Notes under the pieces: generated by a model | What the model was told of the DNA's origin: nothing | Database searches by the model: none | What the model saw: only the letters and a program-made list of their open reading frames with translations | DNA from: Desulfosporosinus sp049943955 | Lineage (GTDB): Bacteria > Bacillota > Desulfitobacteriia > Desulfitobacteriales > Desulfitobacteriaceae | Reading direction: 5' to 3' | Assembly: GCF_049943955.1 (NCBI RefSeq) | Contig: NZ_JBNFTW010000004.1 | Span: 186,001 to 250,000 of the forward strand | Length of the DNA: 64,000 bases | Program-made: the position numbers and the translations under genes | Shown here: positions 61,352-64,000 of the stretch, piece by piece | Layout of the letters: every line of letters starts with the position of its first letter | Position numbering within the stretch: the stretch's first letter is position 1

Positions 61352-61640
61352 ATGGCAAATTCACTTTTGCCGCATCGCTATTCGACCGGCAGTAAAGAAA
61401 TCTATGACAAAATAAATCCTTTATTGAAACAAATGCACGGGAAAAGGTTCGGTATAGGGATTGGTTTGCTATGCGATAATGTTGTGAAAACAGCCGTATT
61501 AAACGATTTAGATGCTCATATTTATCACTTTGGTATCTATAGCCGGAGTCGATCCTGAGACCCATATTATGGTGGCCAATCATGCGTTAGGAACACCAAA
61601 AGAAGGTAAGATTATTAGAAGGCTTGGAGATTGGGTATAA
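61352..61640 (+). pseudogene. Frameshifted last gene of the helicase operon
   Basis: ATG 61352 begins 4 bases after the helicase stop with AGAGG upstream and runs 68 codons (MANSLLPHRYSTGSKEIYDK...), ending in a poor SRSRS tail at 61558. In another frame, 61512-61640 continues with ITLVSIAGVDPETHIMVANH... to a TAA, giving a coherent C-terminus. The two overlap around 61512-61555, so a single indel or a deletion junction has broken or fused the gene. The family is not recognised; a DISARM-type PLD protein would be expected here by analogy, but no HxK motif is present. Confidence 0.5.
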
Positions 61641-61698
61641 CGATGAAGTTATTTTTCGTAAAAATTAATTACGAGGCATTTATGTTATTAGGGTATGT

Positions 61699-62688
61699 CT
61701 ATGAGTTACTAACTAAAGGAATATCTTTTAACGAGCGGTAAACTTTTAAACCATGATCTAATGCAAATTGAAGCTCAATATCAGCTCCTCTAGATTTATC
61801 AATATAAAAGAGTGCATCACATAATTCCAACCAATGTAGGTCCCATTGCATATAGTCTTCCCATAACAAAGGAATGCAGCAATCTTTTGCGCGTTGGTCA
61901 ATCCAGTGGGTTAAGTGGGGAACGTAAGGGTAATGGCCCTTTTGAAAAATTTTAATACCTATATCAATAGCTCTATTTGTGTTGATAAGTATCTTATCTT
62001 GATTGTCAGACGAATAAGGTCCTGCTACATAGATTCTCATAGGTTTGTTTTTGCATTTCCGTTTCTTTATCACCTTGTTTATAAAATCTCTTATGCTATG
62101 CATTTTGTGAACTCTGTAACTAATTACGACAACAAATCCGCAAATTACTTGCAACCACTCTGGTAAGATATATGTGTATTTCGCAAGGAGGATAGAAATA
62201 ATAAACCAGCAGAAAGTAACTAATTCCCCACGATATTTTTTACAAAATGGTATATCTGAATTACTCCTATATTCAAAAATCAGTAATATATCCCAAATGA
62301 AGTAAAGGCCAAAAATTATTGATATAATAGTTAAGGATACTTGGATTTGTGTGAATTTCATTAGTAATAGTGTATATATGGCGACTAAAAGTACATCTAT
62401 TAAAAATCTAAACATGCCTAAGACATTGGGTTTATGTGGTTTGTGCTTTATCGAATTGTGATACCCAAACCAACTCAAGACTACGGTGAATAAGCATAAT
62501 ATGAATGATGACATAAGAATAATATCATGTGGGCTTGGCCAAATGTTGCTAAGAAGCCATTTTTGTGTAAATATTCCTGTACCCTTTTCAGCCTGAATAT
62601 AGGATTCAGGGGCGAATCCTATAAAAATAGCTGCAGTGAACAAAAAGTCCACAAAGGTAATGGAATATTGGTCTTTATTTTCTTCCAT
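61699..62688 (-). CDS. Multi-pass membrane protein with C-terminal DUF4406 (nucleoside deoxyribosyltransferase-like) domain
   Basis: A 329-residue protein. Residues about 1-215 contain five or six TM segments (FVDFLFTAAIFIGFA, IILMSSFILCLFTVVLSWFG, FLIDVLLVAIYTLLLM, LTIISIIFGLYFIWDILLIF, FCWFIISILLA, WLQVICGFVVVISY). A basic stretch (KKRKCKNK) leads to a cytoplasmic DUF4406-like domain (about 223-325): RIYVAGPYSSDNQDK, GHYPYVPHLTHWIDQ, WDLHWLELCDALFYIDKSRG and ADIELQFALDHGLKVY. This is the Rossmann-like fold of nucleoside deoxyribosyltransferases and SLOG-type nucleotide-sensing domains. ATG 62688 (minus strand) follows GGAGGTTGG. The membrane fusion suggests a nucleotide-triggered membrane effector (inference). 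It is convergent with the helicase operon. Confidence 0.75.
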   Translation of the reverse strand: MEENKDQYSITFVDFLFTAAIFIGFAPESYIQAEKGTGIFTQKWLLSNIWPSPHDIILMSSFILCLFTVVLSWFGYHNSIKHKPHKPNVLGMFRFLIDVLLVAIYTLLLMKFTQIQVSLTIISIIFGLYFIWDILLIFEYRSNSDIPFCKKYRGELVTFCWFIISILLAKYTYILPEWLQVICGFVVVISYRVHKMHSIRDFINKVIKKRKCKNKPMRIYVAGPYSSDNQDKILINTNRAIDIGIKIFQKGHYPYVPHLTHWIDQRAKDCCIPLLWEDYMQWDLHWLELCDALFYIDKSRGADIELQFALDHGLKVYRSLKDIPLVSNS

Positions 62689-63119
62689 ATCCAACCTCCA
62701 AAATATAAGGCTTTTATACATTCTTATAAAAATTATAACATGTTTTTAGAGAAAAAATGCACTAGGCTAAAGTATTGATGATCTAATAGACCCTAATTAA
62801 GCGTGAAGCAGAATTTGAAGTATTTTTTGTAATTCCATACTCTTAGGTGAAAGGGGACTCCAAACCGCCAAATTCAAAGAGAGATTTCTTATATCATCAA
62901 AGCGAGATAGCTTGCTTCTTGATCCACAAGAACTGAGCGAAATCGGACGAAGCATTACCTGGGGATATCGAGGGATGCAAGTGTGGGCGGGACCCTGATT
63001 TGTATCAAAAACCTAATAGTTGGTATGAAATTGGCGCCAGTGATTTTTTCCTACGTAATGCACTGAGACAAAGGTGGAGATATCGCAGGCTCAAAATATA
63101 ATATACTTTAGTGGTACAG

Positions 63120-63141
63120 ATTCTGTATATATTCTGTATAT
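63120..63141. repeat. Tandem duplication of ATTCTGTATAT
   Basis: Two perfect adjacent copies, 63120-63130 and 63131-63141, followed by ATTC, the start of a third. Confidence 0.9.
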
Positions 63142-63161
63142 ATTCAAGAAAATGGGGTTGC

Positions 63162-63198
63162 CCCCAAAAGTACTACTAAAGTTCTTTTGGGGTTTATT
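63162..63198 (+). terminator. Terminator-like hairpin before the tniQ-type gene
   Basis: CCCCAAAAG and CTTTTGGGG arms with a 13-base loop, followed by TTTATT. Confidence 0.55.
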
Positions 63199-63292
63199 AA
63201 GATTGATATTTGGCAATGATTTATCAAGATAAACTTGGATTTAAATATCGAGGTGAATTGTTGTCGATACACAGTTATTTTGTTTAAAGCCT

Positions 63293-64000
63293 ATGGGTCT
63301 TGGTACTGATATGGTAGAACGACTAACAAGCTATATATCAAGGTTAGCTGAGAACCATTCTGTCACCGTGGGTGATCTAGTAGGGAAAGAACTTGCCCCA
63401 GTCCTCGGAAAGGAGTACCTTCTTAAAAGCAGTAAGGAAGGTGGAAGCAGGTTCTTTGAAGCAGCGTCTGAGCTTAACGGGTTGGGTAAAGCAGCTGAGG
63501 ACTGTGCGAAAGTATTGGAGTTATTGACAGGATGTTTTGATACTAAAAGTCTGACATTGGTTTCTTGGCAATCTTTTATACCGTATAGAGGATTATTCCG
63601 ACACAATAAGGCTTGGTGCCCAACATGTCTCAATACCTGGAGAAACGAGCAACGGAATATTTATGAACCATTACTATGGGGGTTTAGTGCAGTGACAACA
63701 TGCCGAGAACATAAGATAAACCTCGAGACTCGATGTCCAAATTGCTTAAAGGAAATTCCTTTGTTAACTCGAAGAACCCGGAATGGGTTTTGTTCGAACT
63801 GTGGTTGTTGGTTGGGGCATCAATCATATTCGAATTCAAATGAGGCATCAGACGGAAAAAGTACAGATTGGAAATATTTTGTCACTAGCAATATTAAAGA
63901 ACTAATCACTATGGGACAAGTCATAAATTATAAGTTTTCAAGTGATTGTATAGTGGAGTATATCAGGCTGATTACAGATAAAATAGGCGGTAAAGGAGAA
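63293..64000 (+). CDS. TniQ-family transposition protein, 3' end outside window
   Basis: At least 236 residues of a TniQ/TnsD-like target-selection protein of Tn7/Tn5053-type transposons. After MGLGTDMVERLTSYISRLAE come WQSFIPYRGLFRHNKAWCP, then zinc-finger elements CPTC, TTCREHKINLETRCPNC and GFCSNCGCWLGH in the TniQ order. The frame is open above ATG 63293 to about 63257 and encodes LFCLKP, which matches how TniQ proteins usually start, but no good start codon lies there; ATT 63257 or a lost start are possible. ATG 63293 is therefore a tentative start. No TnsA/B/C gene is visible, so the rest of the element lies to the right or is gone. Confidence 0.75.
   Translation, partial: MGLGTDMVERLTSYISRLAENHSVTVGDLVGKELAPVLGKEYLLKSSKEGGSRFFEAASELNGLGKAAEDCAKVLELLTGCFDTKSLTLVSWQSFIPYRGLFRHNKAWCPTCLNTWRNEQRNIYEPLLWGFSAVTTCREHKINLETRCPNCLKEIPLLTRRTRNGFCSNCGCWLGHQSYSNSNEASDGKSTDWKYFVTSNIKELITMGQVINYKFSSDCIVEYIRLITDKIGGKGE

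Larger units (their letters stand above)
62689..63292. other. About 600-bp spacer: coding relic, tandem repeat, hairpin
   Basis: A start-less 54-codon frame (62937-63101) contains CKCGRDPDLYQKPNSWYEIG and DFFLRNALRQRWRYRR and looks like a fragment of a lost gene, family unknown. An 11-bp tandem repeat follows (63120-63141). A hairpin CCCCAAAAG (63162-63170) / CTTTTGGGG (63184-63192) with TTTATT after it can terminate rightward transcription. Confidence 0.45.

Noticed and set aside
63162..63192. Hairpin as an integron attC site or transposon end
   Set aside because: It lacks the R and L boxes of attC and has a terminator-like T run; no matching repeat was seen elsewhere.

Overview
The window looks like chromosomal DNA of an anaerobic, spore-forming Firmicute of the Peptococcaceae/Desulfitobacteriaceae type (Desulfosporosinus or a close relative). 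This is inferred from gene content and order: csp-hpf-secA-prfB, split transketolase, ftsEX, uvrBA, rapZ-yvcK-whiA-rpoN, anaerobic glpABC with GlpP, and a glycolytic operon followed by secG, smpB and ssrA. TTG and GTG starts are common and most starts are fixed by strong AAGGAGG-type ribosome binding sites. No species marker is present, so the genus is an inference.

Positions 1-47732 are core genome. In order they hold: the end of an amino-acid ABC transporter ATPase; an unexplained multi-hairpin intergenic region; cold-shock protein, hibernation factor, SecA and RF2 (with its programmed frameshift); a two-subunit transketolase; a divergent YtrA-type GntR/ABC exporter set with a palindromic operator; the division and cell-wall block ftsE-ftsX-EnvC-like-CtpA; a PRK06851-type ATPase; an HDOD protein; a sugar-binding-like lipoprotein; SOS-type uvrB-uvrA; an FMN oxidoreductase; a B12/radical SAM protein behind a near-perfect sigma-54 promoter; a solute-binding lipoprotein; rapZ-yvcK-whiA-rpoN; the glycerol set glpF-glpK-glpA-glpB-glpC-glpP; pgk-tpiA-gpmI-eno; secG; an esterase; smpB and tmRNA. 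The glycerol and glycolysis blocks fit together: GlpF/GlpK import and phosphorylate glycerol, GlpABC oxidises it to DHAP, TpiA feeds lower glycolysis, and GlpP probably acts as antiterminator at the hairpin found just before glpA.

From the 3' end of ssrA (47732) to the right edge the window becomes an AT-richer accessory island with decayed mobile DNA. It contains hairpin-rich spacer; a D12 adenine methyltransferase overlapping an OLD-like ATPase/TOPRIM gene with a non-canonical Walker A; a group II intron 5' fragment; a broken excisionase-like HTH gene; and a tightly coupled operon of four large genes (CoiA-like zinc protein, coiled-coil protein with a degenerate AAA-like domain, unknown protein, 1736-residue DEAH/DUF1998-type helicase) followed by a frameshifted fifth gene. 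After these come a convergent membrane-anchored DUF4406 protein and the start of a TniQ-type transposition protein that runs off the window.

The four-gene helicase operon is the best candidate for an undescribed system. Its helicase resembles those of Druantia/DISARM-like defence systems, but I recognise none of the partner proteins as belonging to a named system. Its neighbours (methyltransferase/OLD pair, membrane-DUF4406 protein, TniQ) make this a defence-island setting.
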